Notes: generated by a model not told the origin, from the letters alone. A stretch of 64,000 nt of DNA from Advenella sp. S44 (GCF_002810445.1 NZ_NEXS01000008.1:124001-188000), one strand, 5' to 3'. Shown: positions 1 through 8,943, counted from the stretch's first letter. Program-made: numbers and translations.

Positions 1-243
1 TTGCACTTTCTCCCGAAGAAAAGCCCTATGTTGCAGATATTGCTTTTTCACGACCATCAGCGTATATATCAAGAGAAAAATATATGGTTTTTTTGTCAAT
101 GGTTTTGCCTGTTTCACAACTGCCCGGCAGCGCGACAGCAAAAACACCCAAGTGCCACGCAGACTCACAGCCGCAAATAGACAGATCGCCGGTTCCTGGC
201 GGCGTTCGCGGTTACACGACCAAAATAGGCACCGAAGGATTTT
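1..243. other. Left-edge intergenic stretch
   Basis: AT-rich sequence downstream of the FNR-type regulator gene. The first 80 bases are rich in TATATA-like runs and contain TTGACA on the minus strand at 94-99, but I could not place a matching -10 element at normal spacing. An open plus-strand frame crosses the edge and runs into the antisense of the regulator gene. Its composition is not convincing as protein, so no gene is called. Confidence 0.4.
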
Positions 244-933
244 TTAGCTTTCGTAGGTTTCCAGTCTTGCCGGATCAGGAATGTAGACGTCTTTGCCCTC
301 TACCGCTATCAGTTGTTGCGCGCACAGCTCTCGCAAAATACGTGAAAAATGCTCTGGCGTGATGTTCAGCAGTGAAGCGACAAGCGCCTTGTTGGTATTA
401 AAACGATATTGGCCGCCCTGGCCGTTTGCGTGTTTGAGAAAGTAATCGACCACCCGCTGCGTGGCCGATTTGAGCGTGTATGATTCAACATCCTTGAGCA
501 ATGAATACACGCGCCGGCTCATGTTGCTGAGCATGCGCATGGCAAACGCCGGCTCACGTTCGATCAGATCCAGCATGCTTTCTTTTGAGATATGCAGCAG
601 GAATATATTGCTGGTGGCCTGCGCCGACACGAGGCTTTCCATGTTGTCCAGAAAGACGCTCTCTTCCCCGAAGCTGTCGCCGGGTCCCAGCGTGCGTACC
701 ACTTTTTCGCCGCCGTTGGGTGCGACGAACAGCAGCTTAGCGCTGCCGTTGACTACGATATGAAATCCTTTGCGGGCGGCGCCTTTTTCTACGATGTCAT
801 GGATTAGTGCACCCTTGTAAAAAGAACGCTGGGTGACTGACAACGCTATCGTCTTGATTGCTGTTGGTGACAAGCCATCGAACATGGGCAAGCGAGCCAG
901 GAAATCATAAACAGATAGACAACCTCCGACCAT
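244..933 (-). CDS. Crp/Fnr family transcriptional regulator (DNR/FNR-like)
   Basis: A 229-residue regulator with an N-terminal cyclic-nucleotide-binding-type beta-roll (about residues 15-130) and a C-terminal winged helix-turn-helix (about 155-215). The recognition helix TPEHFSRILREL (192-203) keeps Glu194, Ser197 and Arg198, the E-x2-SR triad by which FNR-type proteins read TTGAT half-sites. The N-terminal cysteine cluster that holds the FNR iron-sulfur centre is absent (only Cys5 is near the start), so the protein resembles DNR/NNR-type haem or NO sensors more than FNR itself. The start is preceded by AGGA about 10 bases upstream. An FNR-type box lies in its own promoter region, suggesting autoregulation. 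Family is clear; the sensed signal is inference. Confidence 0.9.
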   Translation of the reverse strand: MVGGCLSVYDFLARLPMFDGLSPTAIKTIALSVTQRSFYKGALIHDIVEKGAARKGFHIVVNGSAKLLFVAPNGGEKVVRTLGPGDSFGEESVFLDNMESLVSAQATSNIFLLHISKESMLDLIEREPAFAMRMLSNMSRRVYSLLKDVESYTLKSATQRVVDYFLKHANGQGGQYRFNTNKALVASLLNITPEHFSRILRELCAQQLIAVEGKDVYIPDPARLETYES

Positions 934-964
934 TGGCTTAATCCTTTTAATACGAATAAGCGCT

Positions 965-1006
965 ATTTTGAGAGTATTAGCAGAAAAATATTTTGATACA
1001 AGTCAA
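965..1006 (-). promoter_or_regulatory. FNR-type box and putative promoter of the Crp/Fnr regulator
   Basis: TTGAT-ACAA-GTCAA occupies 993-1006 (TTGAC-N4-ATCAA in the direction of transcription), one mismatch from the FNR consensus TTGAT-N4-ATCAA. A CAAAAT hexamer at 970-965 lies where a -10 element should be if the box is centred at -41.5 (class II), giving a start near 958 and a leader of about 25 bases. The half-sites are identical to those upstream of the desaturase and the nitronate monooxygenase. Confidence 0.6.
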
Positions 1007-1036
1007 GAAATTCGTATCATTTCGATCAATTTTTGT

Positions 1037-1708
1037 TTAGATTTGCCAATCAATTGGCGATTGACCGTGGGCTACCAGATATTCATTAGCTTTAGAAAAA
1101 TGCCGACACCCGAAAAATCCGCGGCTTGCGGACAAGGGCGAGGGGTGCACGCCAGTCAGAACCAAGTGTCGCTTTTTGTCTATAAATTGACCTTTCTTTT
1201 TGGCGTGGTTGCCCCATAGCATAAACACCAAGTGCTCGCGCTTGTCGTTCAGTGCTTGAATCACCTGGTCCGTAAATGTTTCCCAACCCCACGAAGCATG
1301 TGAGTGGGCCATGCCGGCCTGAACGGTCAAAACCGTGTTCAGAAGCAGCACGCCCTGCTGCGCCCATTTTTCCAGATAACCATGGTCCGGCATGGTAAAG
1401 CCCGGAATATCGGTTTTGAGCTCTTTGTAGATATTCAAAAGCGATGGCGGAATGCGTACGGACGGCTTGACTGAAAATGCCAGACCGTGGGCCTGGTCCG
1501 GCCCATGATAGGGATCCTGCCCCAGAATGACAACCTTGACTTTATCCAGGGGTGTCAGGCGCAAGGCGCTGAAGGTATCTCGCTCGACGGGATAAATCGT
1601 CTGCCCGCTTTGCCGCGCCTGCAGGACACGCTCTCGCAATGAGATGAAATAAGGCTTCTGCTTTTCTGCTCCGATAGCGTCGGCCCAGCTCTGGACGTCT
1701 TCAGTCAT
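1037..1708 (-). CDS. ung: Uracil-DNA glycosylase
   Basis: A 223-residue family-1 uracil-DNA glycosylase that removes uracil from DNA as the first step of base excision repair. The water-activating motif GQDPYHG is at residues 63-69 with catalytic Asp65, and the minor-groove loop HPSPLSA is at 188-194 with His188. Length matches bacterial Ung (about 220-230). It is transcribed toward the Crp/Fnr regulator, with 103 bases between the genes that hold the regulator's promoter. Nothing is missing or unusual. Confidence 0.97.
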   Translation of the reverse strand: MTEDVQSWADAIGAEKQKPYFISLRERVLQARQSGQTIYPVERDTFSALRLTPLDKVKVVILGQDPYHGPDQAHGLAFSVKPSVRIPPSLLNIYKELKTDIPGFTMPDHGYLEKWAQQGVLLLNTVLTVQAGMAHSHASWGWETFTDQVIQALNDKREHLVFMLWGNHAKKKGQFIDKKRHLVLTGVHPSPLSASRGFFGCRHFSKANEYLVAHGQSPIDWQI

Positions 1709-1818
1709 ATGGTTTGTCGGCGCCAGGCGCCGTATTGGTCAATGAAAAAATGAATTGTACCAACGATTGCCGGGCCGTCAGCCGCCAACAGCAAATGGTG
1801 ACGCACCGGCTGCTGCCG

Positions 1819-1863
1819 TTGCTTCTATGGCTTCTGTGGCTTCTGTGGCTTCTGTGGCCTGTG
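1819..1863. repeat. 9-bp tandem repeat TGGCTTCTG
   Basis: Three perfect copies of TGGCTTCTG fill 1828-1854, flanked by degenerate copies at 1819-1827 and 1855-1863. The period is a multiple of three, so open frames on both strands pass through it, but neither frame looks like a gene. Confidence 0.85.
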
Positions 1864-1891
1864 AGCATCCACAGAAAAATAGTGGGCAATC

Positions 1892-2011
1892 GACGTTTCG
1901 AATTCCCCGGGAATACGGATTTCGACATTCCACGCAAAATCGCTTTTGAAATCCCCACCATAGCGGATTGCGAAATAGCGGGAAATGGGGATTCCGATTT
2001 ACCGGACAACG
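1892..2011. repeat. Degenerate 24-bp tandem repeat, five copies
   Basis: A TTTCG-like pentamer recurs at 1896, 1920, 1944, 1968 and 1992, exactly 24 bases apart. The units are diverged but share the shape GATTTCGAAATCCC followed by a more variable part. The array lies between ung and the MFS gene, just right of the 9-bp repeat. Confidence 0.75.
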
Positions 2012-2340
2012 CGCATGCTTTTGACCAGCAAGGAAAATGGAGCTCCGGAATTTTGATCTCGGATGAATAAAACGACGTCGTAAAAATAAGACATCTGATC
2101 AGTACACGCTGCCGCTTCTATACCGGTTCTTCACATATTTGCCATAAACCGCTATTTTTCAGAGATTTTTAAGCCGCATTATCGTATTTGTGTTTAAAGT
2201 GTGACTCTTGCCCCTGTGCACCAGGTATGCGCGCCCAGTTTGCGTTATGCCCGGGGCATCCTGCGACAATACGCATGCTAGTCTGGACTGAGTCATGCAC
2301 CCGACCGTTCACACGCTGCATCCCTGACGATGTGCCTTTT

Positions 2341-3588
2341 ATGACAACCCTGCCAAATACGCCCGAAGATCTTGCCCCGCACGCAGCCTGGAAAAAAAAT
2401 CTGTATGTCTGTCTTTTCGGCTCCTTCACGACCATATTGGCGATGACGCTGATCCTGCCCATCCTGCCGGTATACATACAAAACCTGGGCGTGACCGATC
2501 CGCAAGCCGTGGTGAGCTGGTCCGGTTGGATTTTCAGCATTACCTTTCTGGCGGCGGGCATTATGGCGCCGCTATGGGGGCGGTTTGCCGACCGGTATGG
2601 CAGAAAACTCATCCTGATTCGCGCCAGTCTGGGCATGGCGATTGGCATTGCGCTGATCGGTTGCGCTCAAACAGTATGGCAACTGTTCTGGTTGCGCCTG
2701 CTGGTGGGGCTGTTGGGAGGCTACGCATCGGGCGCCACCATTCTGGTGGCCACCCAGACGCCGCGCGAGCATACCGGCTGGGCGGTGGGCGTGCTGGCCT
2801 CGGGCACCCTTGCCGGTAACCTGCTGGGCCCGCTGGTGGGCGGCATCGTGCCTGCGCTATTGGGAATCCGCCTAACCTTTTTTGTTGCCGCCGGCTTTAT
2901 TCTGATCGCGTTTTTCTGCACGGCGTTCATGATCAGCGAAACTCACAAGCCACGCAAACCCGCACAAAAGAACGAGACAACTTACTCCTTTTGGCGATCA
3001 GGCGCGCAACGCAATTTGGTATTGCTTATGCTGCTGGCCGGGACTTTATTGATGTTTGCCAATATGTCGGTAGAACCCATTATCACGCTGTATCTCGCCT
3101 CGCTGCACACGCTGACCGACCAGATTCCGCTCTTGGCCGGCATTGCCATGTCGGCTACGGCCTTTGGCAGCATGTTGTTTTCGTCAAGGGCGGGACGCTG
3201 GGGAGACAGGCACGGACATCTTAAAATGCTCATGGCAAGCTTTGTCGCCACGGCTGTTTTGTTGCTGTTACAAGGGTTTGCCCAGACAGACTGGCAATTT
3301 ATCGCCTTGCGTTTTCTGATGGGCATGACGCTTTGCGGCATTATGCCTGCGCTTACTGCCATGATCCGGCATAATGTGCCGGCCGATACCGCCGGCGGTG
3401 TGCTCGGCTATGCCACGTCAACCCAATATGCCGGCCTCGTATTAGGTCCATTGGCCGGCGGATGGGTCGCCAATCAGGCCGGCTTTACGGCGGTCTTCGT
3501 GATGACCGGGATGGTCATGCTGGTTGCCGCAGCATTGCTTTTGCGACAAATGAGCAAGACCGCCGAACCTGATGCCACCCGCTCGTAG
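2341..3588 (+). CDS. MFS transporter, probable drug exporter
   Basis: A 415-residue major facilitator superfamily protein with about 12 hydrophobic segments. The loop between segments 2 and 3 reads WGRFADRYGRKLIL, a good match to the MFS motif A (G-x3-D-RxGR-R/K), and a degenerate copy (RAGRWGDRHGHLKM) occurs in the second half, as expected from the internal duplication of the family. It most resembles the multidrug/MdtG-TetA type of drug:proton antiporters. The frame is open to 2188, but the upstream residues are Cys/Pro-rich and unlike MFS N-termini, so ATG 2341 (MTTLPNT) is chosen even though no strong ribosome site precedes it. The substrate cannot be told from sequence. Confidence 0.88.
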   Translation: MTTLPNTPEDLAPHAAWKKNLYVCLFGSFTTILAMTLILPILPVYIQNLGVTDPQAVVSWSGWIFSITFLAAGIMAPLWGRFADRYGRKLILIRASLGMAIGIALIGCAQTVWQLFWLRLLVGLLGGYASGATILVATQTPREHTGWAVGVLASGTLAGNLLGPLVGGIVPALLGIRLTFFVAAGFILIAFFCTAFMISETHKPRKPAQKNETTYSFWRSGAQRNLVLLMLLAGTLLMFANMSVEPIITLYLASLHTLTDQIPLLAGIAMSATAFGSMLFSSRAGRWGDRHGHLKMLMASFVATAVLLLLQGFAQTDWQFIALRFLMGMTLCGIMPALTAMIRHNVPADTAGGVLGYATSTQYAGLVLGPLAGGWVANQAGFTAVFVMTGMVMLVAAALLLRQMSKTAEPDATRS

Positions 3589-3611
3589 CCAGTTAAAGCC
3601 GCATTACAGCT

Positions 3612-3773
3612 TCACTTGAATCTACCGCCGAAAACCAGCGATAAAATGGCCAGGACAATAAAGACGACGAAGAGGATTTTGGCAATGGACGCGGCGCCGG
3701 CCGCGATACCGCCAAAGCCCAGAACAGCGGCGATGATGGCAATAATGAAAAAAACAACAGCATAGTGCAACAT
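3612..3773 (-). CDS. DUF1328 (YtjA-like) small membrane protein
   Basis: A 53-residue protein beginning [20 protein letters not shown] and ending GGRFK. It has two hydrophobic helices separated by [12 protein letters not shown], the hallmark of the DUF1328/YtjA family of small inner-membrane proteins. GGGAG sits 5 bases before the ATG (GGGAGAAGCCTATG). Full family length. The function of the family is unknown; it is often found near stress-response genes. It is too short for most ORF cut-offs and is easily missed. Confidence 0.9.
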   Translation of the reverse strand: MLHYAVVFFIIAIIAAVLGFGGIAAGAASIAKILFVVFIVLAILSLVFGGRFK

Positions 3774-3919
3774 AGGCTTCTCCCGCTAAATTGTTAGTTC
3801 TTGATATTTAAACCGCAGGCCCGTAGTGCATCTTCATTTGCGTATAGCGATCTGTAATTCAACTGAAATCGGGCACTGCCGGTATTGACCATTTGCCTGA
3901 TAAACACTGCGATTCAATA

Positions 3920-4225
3920 TTACCACACGTCGCGATGACGATAATACCGTCGCTGCGAGTCGTGGCGGCGGTTCCAGCGATGATGGCTGCCATACCTGCG
4001 ATGATCACTGTAATAATGCGGCTTTTTACGCCAGCCAGGATGACGGTAGCGCGGATGGCCCCTGCGTAAATGACGGTCTGCGTGATGGCGGTGGTCAACC
4101 TGTATTGAATTGGGATGGCTGCTGTAGCGAGCCTCATGCGAACGATCACTTGCGCTGGCAGAACCTGCTACACCCAAAGTCAGCGTGACAAGCACGATGG
4201 CAAGCCGTTTTTTGATGGAGACCAT
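3920..4225 (-). CDS. His/Arg-rich exported protein of unknown function
   Basis: A 101-residue protein with a clear N-terminal signal peptide (MVSIKKRLAIVLVTLTLG, cleavage likely after AGSASA) and a mature part dominated by His, Arg and Tyr (runs such as DHRHHADRHLRR and HRRYGSHHRW). Two other ATGs lie upstream in frame (4249 and 4231), but AGGAGT is 7 bases before the ATG at 4225 and overlaps or abuts the others. The His-rich mature domain could bind metal ions in the periplasm, which is inference only. No named family recognised. Confidence 0.7.
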   Translation of the reverse strand: MVSIKKRLAIVLVTLTLGVAGSASASDRSHEARYSSHPNSIQVDHRHHADRHLRRGHPRYRHPGWRKKPHYYSDHRRYGSHHRWNRRHDSQRRYYRHRDVW

Positions 4226-4465
4226 AGTCATACTCCTTTTTGACGACATCCCTGTTGATGCCGGAACCTTGTGTATGAAAAACTAAAAACATGGTTCGAT
4301 ATTAATGACCTGCCATCGCAATTGCTATTACCAAATATGACTGGGGTTTCGCGGGATTTCCAGTCGCCGCTGGCTCGATTTCGATCAGTTTCAAAAGGAT
4401 GATTTCTCTGTCGGTACACCCTGCCAGGGACTTTCTACCGCAATAGCAGGCCATTCGATTTATTG

Positions 4466-4553
4466 TTATCAATGCTGGCTGCAATGATGTAAGTGCTGCC
4501 CAGTACTCGTGTAAATGCTAGCAGGCAATGTTGTAAATGCTGTCCGCCAGTTT
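4466..4553. repeat. Degenerate 22-bp tandem repeat
   Basis: TGTAAGTGCTG at 4488, TGTAAATGCTA at 4510 and TGTAAATGCTG at 4532 are spaced exactly 22 bases apart, with a poorer copy ending in CAATGCTGG just upstream near 4466. The array sits in the roughly 490-base gap between the His-rich protein and the nitronate monooxygenase, about 35 bases left of the FNR-type box. Confidence 0.65.
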
Positions 4554-4586
4554 TGCCCTGCGGCCCATGGTTTATTTCAATTGATA

Positions 4587-4628
4587 TTGATTTTTGTCAA
4601 CGGCGACAGCGCGCAGACCACGCACAAT
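4587..4628 (+). promoter_or_regulatory. FNR-type box and putative promoter of nitronate monooxygenase
   Basis: TTGAT-TTTT-GTCAA at 4587-4600 has the same half-sites as the boxes at 993-1006 and 16343-16356. A class II placement (-41.5) puts the -10 element at 4623-4628 (CACAAT) and the RNA start near 4635. That start would exclude the upstream ATGs at 4594 and 4627 and supports translation from ATG 4717. Confidence 0.55.
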
Positions 4629-4716
4629 GACAAATTCGCAAACCCCGGCACACATCGATCAATATATCGAATGCGGGCCGCGGTGCTTTGGTGCACAATC
4701 GAACCTGGACTTTCAC

Positions 4717-5895
4717 ATGCATTCCTACCCGCCCCTACGAATTAAGGATCACACGCTCTTGCCCATTGTACAGGGTGGCATGGGAGTCGGCATTTCCGCC
4801 AGCAGACTGTCTGCTGCGGTCGCACGGGAAAACGCCCTGGGAACCATTGCCAGCATTGATTTGCGTCATCTATACCCCGATCTGCTGGAAGAGTCCAAAA
4901 AACTGGCCAGCCAGGAACACTATGACAGACTGAACCGGATCGCCCTGGATCGGGAAATCAAAAAGGCGTTGAAACAGGCTGATGGCCGCGGGATGATTGC
5001 CGTCAACGTCATGAAGGCGGTCAGTGACCACGCGGCGCTCGTGCGGCAGGCCTGCGAATCAGGTGCCCAGGCCATTGTCATGGGGGCCGGCTTACCACTG
5101 GAATTGCCCGACCTGACAAAAGATCATCCCGATATCGCGCTTATTCCCATTTTGTCCGAGTCTCGTGGCATACAGATTGTGCTCAAGCGCTGGATGAAAA
5201 AAAACCGTTTGCCCGATGCGATTGTGATTGAGCATCCCAACCATGCCGGCGGCCATTTGGGCGCAGTAACAATAGACGATTTGGGTAGCGCCCGCTTCTC
5301 TTTTTCCCGGGTACTGCAAGAGACTGCACAGGTATTCCGGCAATTGGAGCTGGAGAGCGAAAAAATCCCACTCATTCTGGCCGGTGGCATGGCCAATTTC
5401 CGAAAAATCAGAACGGCACTTCTGGAATGGGGAGCGGCTGCTGTGCAAATCGGCACGGCTTTCGCCGTTACCCGCGAAGGCGACGCACATGAGAATTTCA
5501 AGCAGGTGCTGGCTGGTGCCCATGACGAGGATATCGTTGAATTCATATCCGTGGCCGGGCTTCCGGCAAGAGCGGTCATGACGCCCTATTTGCGCAAATA
5601 TCTGCAAAACGAGCAAAAACTTCAGGCATCGGCCAAGGCCGATCCTCGGCGCTGCGTTCAAAGCATGAATTGTCTGCAAGTATGCGGGCTGCGCGACGGC
5701 ATATCGAAGATCGGCCAGTTTTGCATTGACCAGCGCCTGACCGACGCCTTCAATGGCGATGTACGCAAGGGCCTGTTTTTTCGGGGCAAGGATCCGCTGC
5801 CGTTTGGTCCGCAAATTCGCAGCGTTTATGACACCATTCAGTATCTGCTAACAGCAAATACGGCGCCGGCACCCGCTCATGGCGTGCTGGCGTAG
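4717..5895 (+). CDS. Nitronate monooxygenase family protein (FMN-dependent)
   Basis: A 392-residue TIM-barrel flavoprotein of the 2-nitropropane dioxygenase/nitronate monooxygenase family, which oxidises nitronates with O2 using FMN. Visible marks are the N-terminal [12 protein letters not shown] phosphate-binding loop, the [13 protein letters not shown] segment around the active-site region and the flavin-binding LAGGMAN and AAVQIGTAF motifs. A Cys-rich C-terminal segment ([13 protein letters not shown]) is typical of one subgroup of the family. The frame is open to 4594, but homologous sequence starts at [10 protein letters not shown] and the putative FNR-dependent promoter starts RNA after the upstream ATGs. 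Its 3' end overlaps the convergent DUF188 gene by 19 bases. Confidence 0.88.
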   Translation: MHSYPPLRIKDHTLLPIVQGGMGVGISASRLSAAVARENALGTIASIDLRHLYPDLLEESKKLASQEHYDRLNRIALDREIKKALKQADGRGMIAVNVMKAVSDHAALVRQACESGAQAIVMGAGLPLELPDLTKDHPDIALIPILSESRGIQIVLKRWMKKNRLPDAIVIEHPNHAGGHLGAVTIDDLGSARFSFSRVLQETAQVFRQLELESEKIPLILAGGMANFRKIRTALLEWGAAAVQIGTAFAVTREGDAHENFKQVLAGAHDEDIVEFISVAGLPARAVMTPYLRKYLQNEQKLQASAKADPRRCVQSMNCLQVCGLRDGISKIGQFCIDQRLTDAFNGDVRKGLFFRGKDPLPFGPQIRSVYDTIQYLLTANTAPAPAHGVLA

Positions 5896-6332
5896 CGCGC
5901 CAGCAGTTTGTCCAGTTGGCCGGCGAACGCACGCGTGTCTGCCTGATCAAAAGCCTTGGGGCCGCCGGTCTCGATACCGGCGCTACGCAGCTCCTCCATC
6001 ATGTCGCGAATCGCCAGCCGCTCACGTATCGTTTCTTTCGAATACAGCTCGCCACGCGGGTTCAAAGCCTGTACGCCCTTTTCCAGCACTTCGGCAACCA
6101 GCGGGATATCCGCAGTGATCACCAGGTCGCCTGGCCGGGCATGCTGGCTGATATAGGCATCAGCGATGTCAAAGCCGCGTGGTACCTGCCGTGACTGAAT
6201 ATAGACCGACGGGGGCACATGCAACATCTGATTGGCTACCAACGTTGTTTTCACTTGCCATCGCACAGCGGCTCTGAACAGAATATTCTTTATTACGACC
6301 GGGCACGCATCGGCATCCACCCAAATTTCCAT
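5877..6332 (-). CDS. YaiI/YqxD family protein (DUF188)
   Basis: A 151-residue protein of the UPF0178/DUF188 family, related to PIN-like nuclease folds. The opening [18 protein letters not shown] with paired Asp residues and the later [12 protein letters not shown] and [10 protein letters not shown] segments are diagnostic. Full family length. It converges on, and overlaps by 19 bases, the nitronate monooxygenase gene. The biochemical role of the family is not established. Confidence 0.93.
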   Translation of the reverse strand: MEIWVDADACPVVIKNILFRAAVRWQVKTTLVANQMLHVPPSVYIQSRQVPRGFDIADAYISQHARPGDLVITADIPLVAEVLEKGVQALNPRGELYSKETIRERLAIRDMMEELRSAGIETGGPKAFDQADTRAFAGQLDKLLARYASTP

Positions 6333-6463
6333 GTTCTTTCTGCTCCCGGCGCAGGCAACCTGATGAGCTGCCCTGTGGCTGTCCGGTCCCGATTGCTGCG
6401 TTCATTCTATCGCCACTGCACACCATTGCGCCGGCTGGGTCCGATTATACGGCGCTTTAGCCT

Positions 6464-7885
6464 TTACTCCAGCCTCAGGCTGGCTTCTCTGGCATCCAGC
6501 AATTTATCCCGATGCTTGACCAGTATGCGGTACGTATCTCTGGAGAAATCGCCGGTGCCACTGGCAATCAACGCGTCAAGCTCATCGTCATCCCTGGCCG
6601 TGCCCAGGTAGCACCAATGATGAATGACATGCACCAGACCGCCTTCACGCAGCAGTGCAGCGCCTTCGAATGGCCAGTCACGCAGTTTCAATGCGGATAA
6701 TGCGGTCATCAGGCGTGCCGAATGGACAATAGGAGATTCTTCGCCGGTACATGCACCGGCGCAGGATTTCAGTTGGCGGGCAAAACACGGGCTGCCTTTG
6801 TTGACTTTTTCCAGACCGAGCGTGGCCTTGCAAAGCTTTTCGCTTTTAATGATGGCCAGCAAGGATTCGCGCGCATCACGCGCCGATGAGAACAGGCCGT
6901 ATAAATGCCGGCCCTGTCCGATTGCAATATCGTTGCCGCCCAAGAGCACCGGAAGCCAGAGCCCGGGAGATTTTTCGACCAATTGCCAGGTGAAAATATC
7001 TTTCTGTCTGCGCAATTGGCGATTCAACGTGGGCATGCGGGCTTTAATCAATCGCGATTCTGTCAGTAGCGCATCGACCTCGCCCGCACAACAAATGTGT
7101 TCGATTCGCCGGATTTGCATGGAAATTTTCATCTCCCTGGGCGCGGTGTGGTCACTGGCAAAATGCGACAGAACCCGCTGACGCAAGCGATTGCTTTTGC
7201 CGATGTAGATCGGCAACTCGTTCTCACCATAAAACACATAGACACCGAAACTATTGGGCAGCGCATCGATGACGGCCGGGTCAATATGCGCCGACAGCGA
7301 TGGCCGCGCCACCAGCGCCCTAACGGTATCATGAACGGTTTGATGATCATGATCATCACAGACTCTCTGCCAGAACTGCAGCAATGCGTAGGCGTCATCA
7401 TAAGCACGGTGCCGGTCCTGCATCTTCAGGCCGTGCCGGGCAATCAGCTGATCCAGGCCGTGACGCCTGTGTTGCGGATACAGCCTGCGGGAAAGCTTGA
7501 CGGTGCAAAGCATACTTGCCTTCAGATCCTGCCCCAGCCGCCGAAATGCATTCTTGATAAACCCGTAATCAAACCGGGCGTTATGGGCAACGAAGATATG
7601 GCCCGCCAGCAGTTGCTGAACATGCTCTGCCAGTTCGGCGAAAGTGGGCGCATCGGCCACCATGTCGCTCGTAATCCCGGTCAGGCTCTCGATGTAGCCC
7701 GGAATTCGGCATTCCGGATTGATCAGGCTCTGCCATGCGCTGACGGTGTGTCCGTCATAGCGAATGATGGCAATTTCCGTCAGTCTATCGGTCGACGCGG
7801 ATCCGCCGGTGGTTTCGACATCGACAAAAGCGAAAGGCTTCTCTAGGGTGAAAGGCTTCTCTGGGATATAAGCGGAAGTGGACAT
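6464..7885 (-). CDS. DEDD 3'-5' exonuclease fused to GIY-YIG endonuclease domain
   Basis: A 473-residue fusion. Residues 18-180 form a DnaQ/epsilon-type DEDDh exonuclease: the first metal-binding motif is FVDVETTG (Asp22, Glu24) and the last is HRAYDDAYAL (His159, Asp163/164). Residues 212-290 form a GIY-YIG nuclease domain like that of UvrC and Cho (GVYVFYG, then PIYIGKSNRLRQR). The C-terminal third resembles the extension seen in similar fusions, with a Cys-containing segment (CFARQLKSCAGACTG). Such proteins are annotated as DNA polymerase III epsilon-like or excinuclease Cho-like and are thought to act in nucleotide-excision-type repair. A short duplication (PEKPFTLEKPFAF) follows the start, so translation could also begin slightly later. 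Confidence 0.92.
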   Translation of the reverse strand: MSTSAYIPEKPFTLEKPFAFVDVETTGGSASTDRLTEIAIIRYDGHTVSAWQSLINPECRIPGYIESLTGITSDMVADAPTFAELAEHVQQLLAGHIFVAHNARFDYGFIKNAFRRLGQDLKASMLCTVKLSRRLYPQHRRHGLDQLIARHGLKMQDRHRAYDDAYALLQFWQRVCDDHDHQTVHDTVRALVARPSLSAHIDPAVIDALPNSFGVYVFYGENELPIYIGKSNRLRQRVLSHFASDHTAPREMKISMQIRRIEHICCAGEVDALLTESRLIKARMPTLNRQLRRQKDIFTWQLVEKSPGLWLPVLLGGNDIAIGQGRHLYGLFSSARDARESLLAIIKSEKLCKATLGLEKVNKGSPCFARQLKSCAGACTGEESPIVHSARLMTALSALKLRDWPFEGAALLREGGLVHVIHHWCYLGTARDDDELDALIASGTGDFSRDTYRILVKHRDKLLDAREASLRLE

Positions 7886-8032
7886 GGGGCGATTAGATTA
7901 CTGTAAATTTATACAGCATTTATACACTATTCTGGGGTGCCGTGTCGCCAACGTCCACCCGATGTTGCAATTGCGCAGGCATGGCGGCCCGGCAGCCGCC
8001 AAGGGTATACTACCGCTTTCGCAGCAGTTTGC

Positions 8033-8806
8033 TTATTCGGCCGGCCGATGCTTGCGGTTAACCAGCCAGGCGCGGATATCATCAAAAGCGGGAATACTGG
8101 AGATCAATACCAGCAGACAAGCCAGCGGAACCGTTGCAGCATAGCCGATATGACTGAAGCCCCAGGCGCCCATTGTCCCGCCGGAAAAGAAAGCAAGCAG
8201 CAGCGCGCAATGCAGGCGCAGACGGCTGCGATCAGCCACGACAAATTGCCTGTGCTCGCGCGCGCGGCCCCGATTCCAATAAAACAGTTTGCCCAGCTCA
8301 ATACCAATATCGGTAACAATCCCCGTCACATGGGTGGTACGGATGACCGACCGCGACAGTTTGGTAATCAAGGCGTTTTGCAGCCCCATCAGAAAGGCCA
8401 GAATCATGACGGTGATGGGCACGAAAAGCCCATGCAACTGGGCAATTTGCGCGCCCAACATGCCAAAACACAAAAGCAGCACCGCTTCGAGCAGGAGTGG
8501 CAGCGCGTACTCACTGCGCAATCGATGTATCCTGGCATAATTGACCATCATGGTGGTGCAGATGCTGCCACAAAGAAAACAAATCAATGCTGCGACGCCA
8601 GCCAGCACCAGATCGAAAGCGCCAAGAATGAGCTGATCGGCCATGGATGACACAATGCCGGTCATATGCGAAGTATATTGATGAACTGCGAGGAACCCGC
8701 CTGCATTGATGGCGCCGGCGACAAAGGCCAGTAGCGTGCCAACCTGTTTGTCGGCTTTCTGAGTTCTGACCGAATCGGTCAACGTCCGGGTGTATCTAAG
8801 CGGCAT
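8033..8806 (-). CDS. YoaK family membrane protein (DUF1275)
   Basis: A 257-residue integral membrane protein with about six hydrophobic helices. The segment LLAFVAGAINAGGFLAVHQYTSHMTG matches the family signature (AGxxxAxGFL with a conserved T-SHMTG), and RTTHVTGIVTDIG is the matching motif in the second half. Usual family length is about 220-250. Function is unknown; a transport role has been proposed for the family. It stands alone on the minus strand, with about 140 bases of AT-rich sequence before it. Confidence 0.9.
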   Translation of the reverse strand: MPLRYTRTLTDSVRTQKADKQVGTLLAFVAGAINAGGFLAVHQYTSHMTGIVSSMADQLILGAFDLVLAGVAALICFLCGSICTTMMVNYARIHRLRSEYALPLLLEAVLLLCFGMLGAQIAQLHGLFVPITVMILAFLMGLQNALITKLSRSVIRTTHVTGIVTDIGIELGKLFYWNRGRAREHRQFVVADRSRLRLHCALLLAFFSGGTMGAWGFSHIGYAATVPLACLLVLISSIPAFDDIRAWLVNRKHRPAE

Positions 8807-8943
8807 ATGTGAGGCAGCCCGTTGCTTTGGGCATGCATGAAAAGGAGTCGTATGATTTATGGTTTTTACCTATTATATGCCTACGTATTATAGGCCGTTT
8901 GAAAAACGTGGCACAAATCTGTGAAGGCTTACGGCTCATCCAC

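Noticed and set aside
84-362. Plus-strand open frame at the left edge
   Set aside because: It runs antisense into the Crp/Fnr gene, lacks a ribosome site and has no recognisable sequence. An incomplete gene entering from the left cannot be wholly excluded.
1701-2070. Overlapping open frames on both strands between ung and the MFS gene (minus frame ending in the 9-bp repeat; plus frame with an eight-residue repeat)
   Set aside because: Both are produced by the 9-bp and 24-bp repeats, whose periods are multiples of three. Neither has a ribosome site or protein-like composition outside the repeat.
6219-7846. Plus-strand frames antisense to the exonuclease/GIY-YIG gene
   Set aside because: Shadows of a clearly recognised minus-strand gene.
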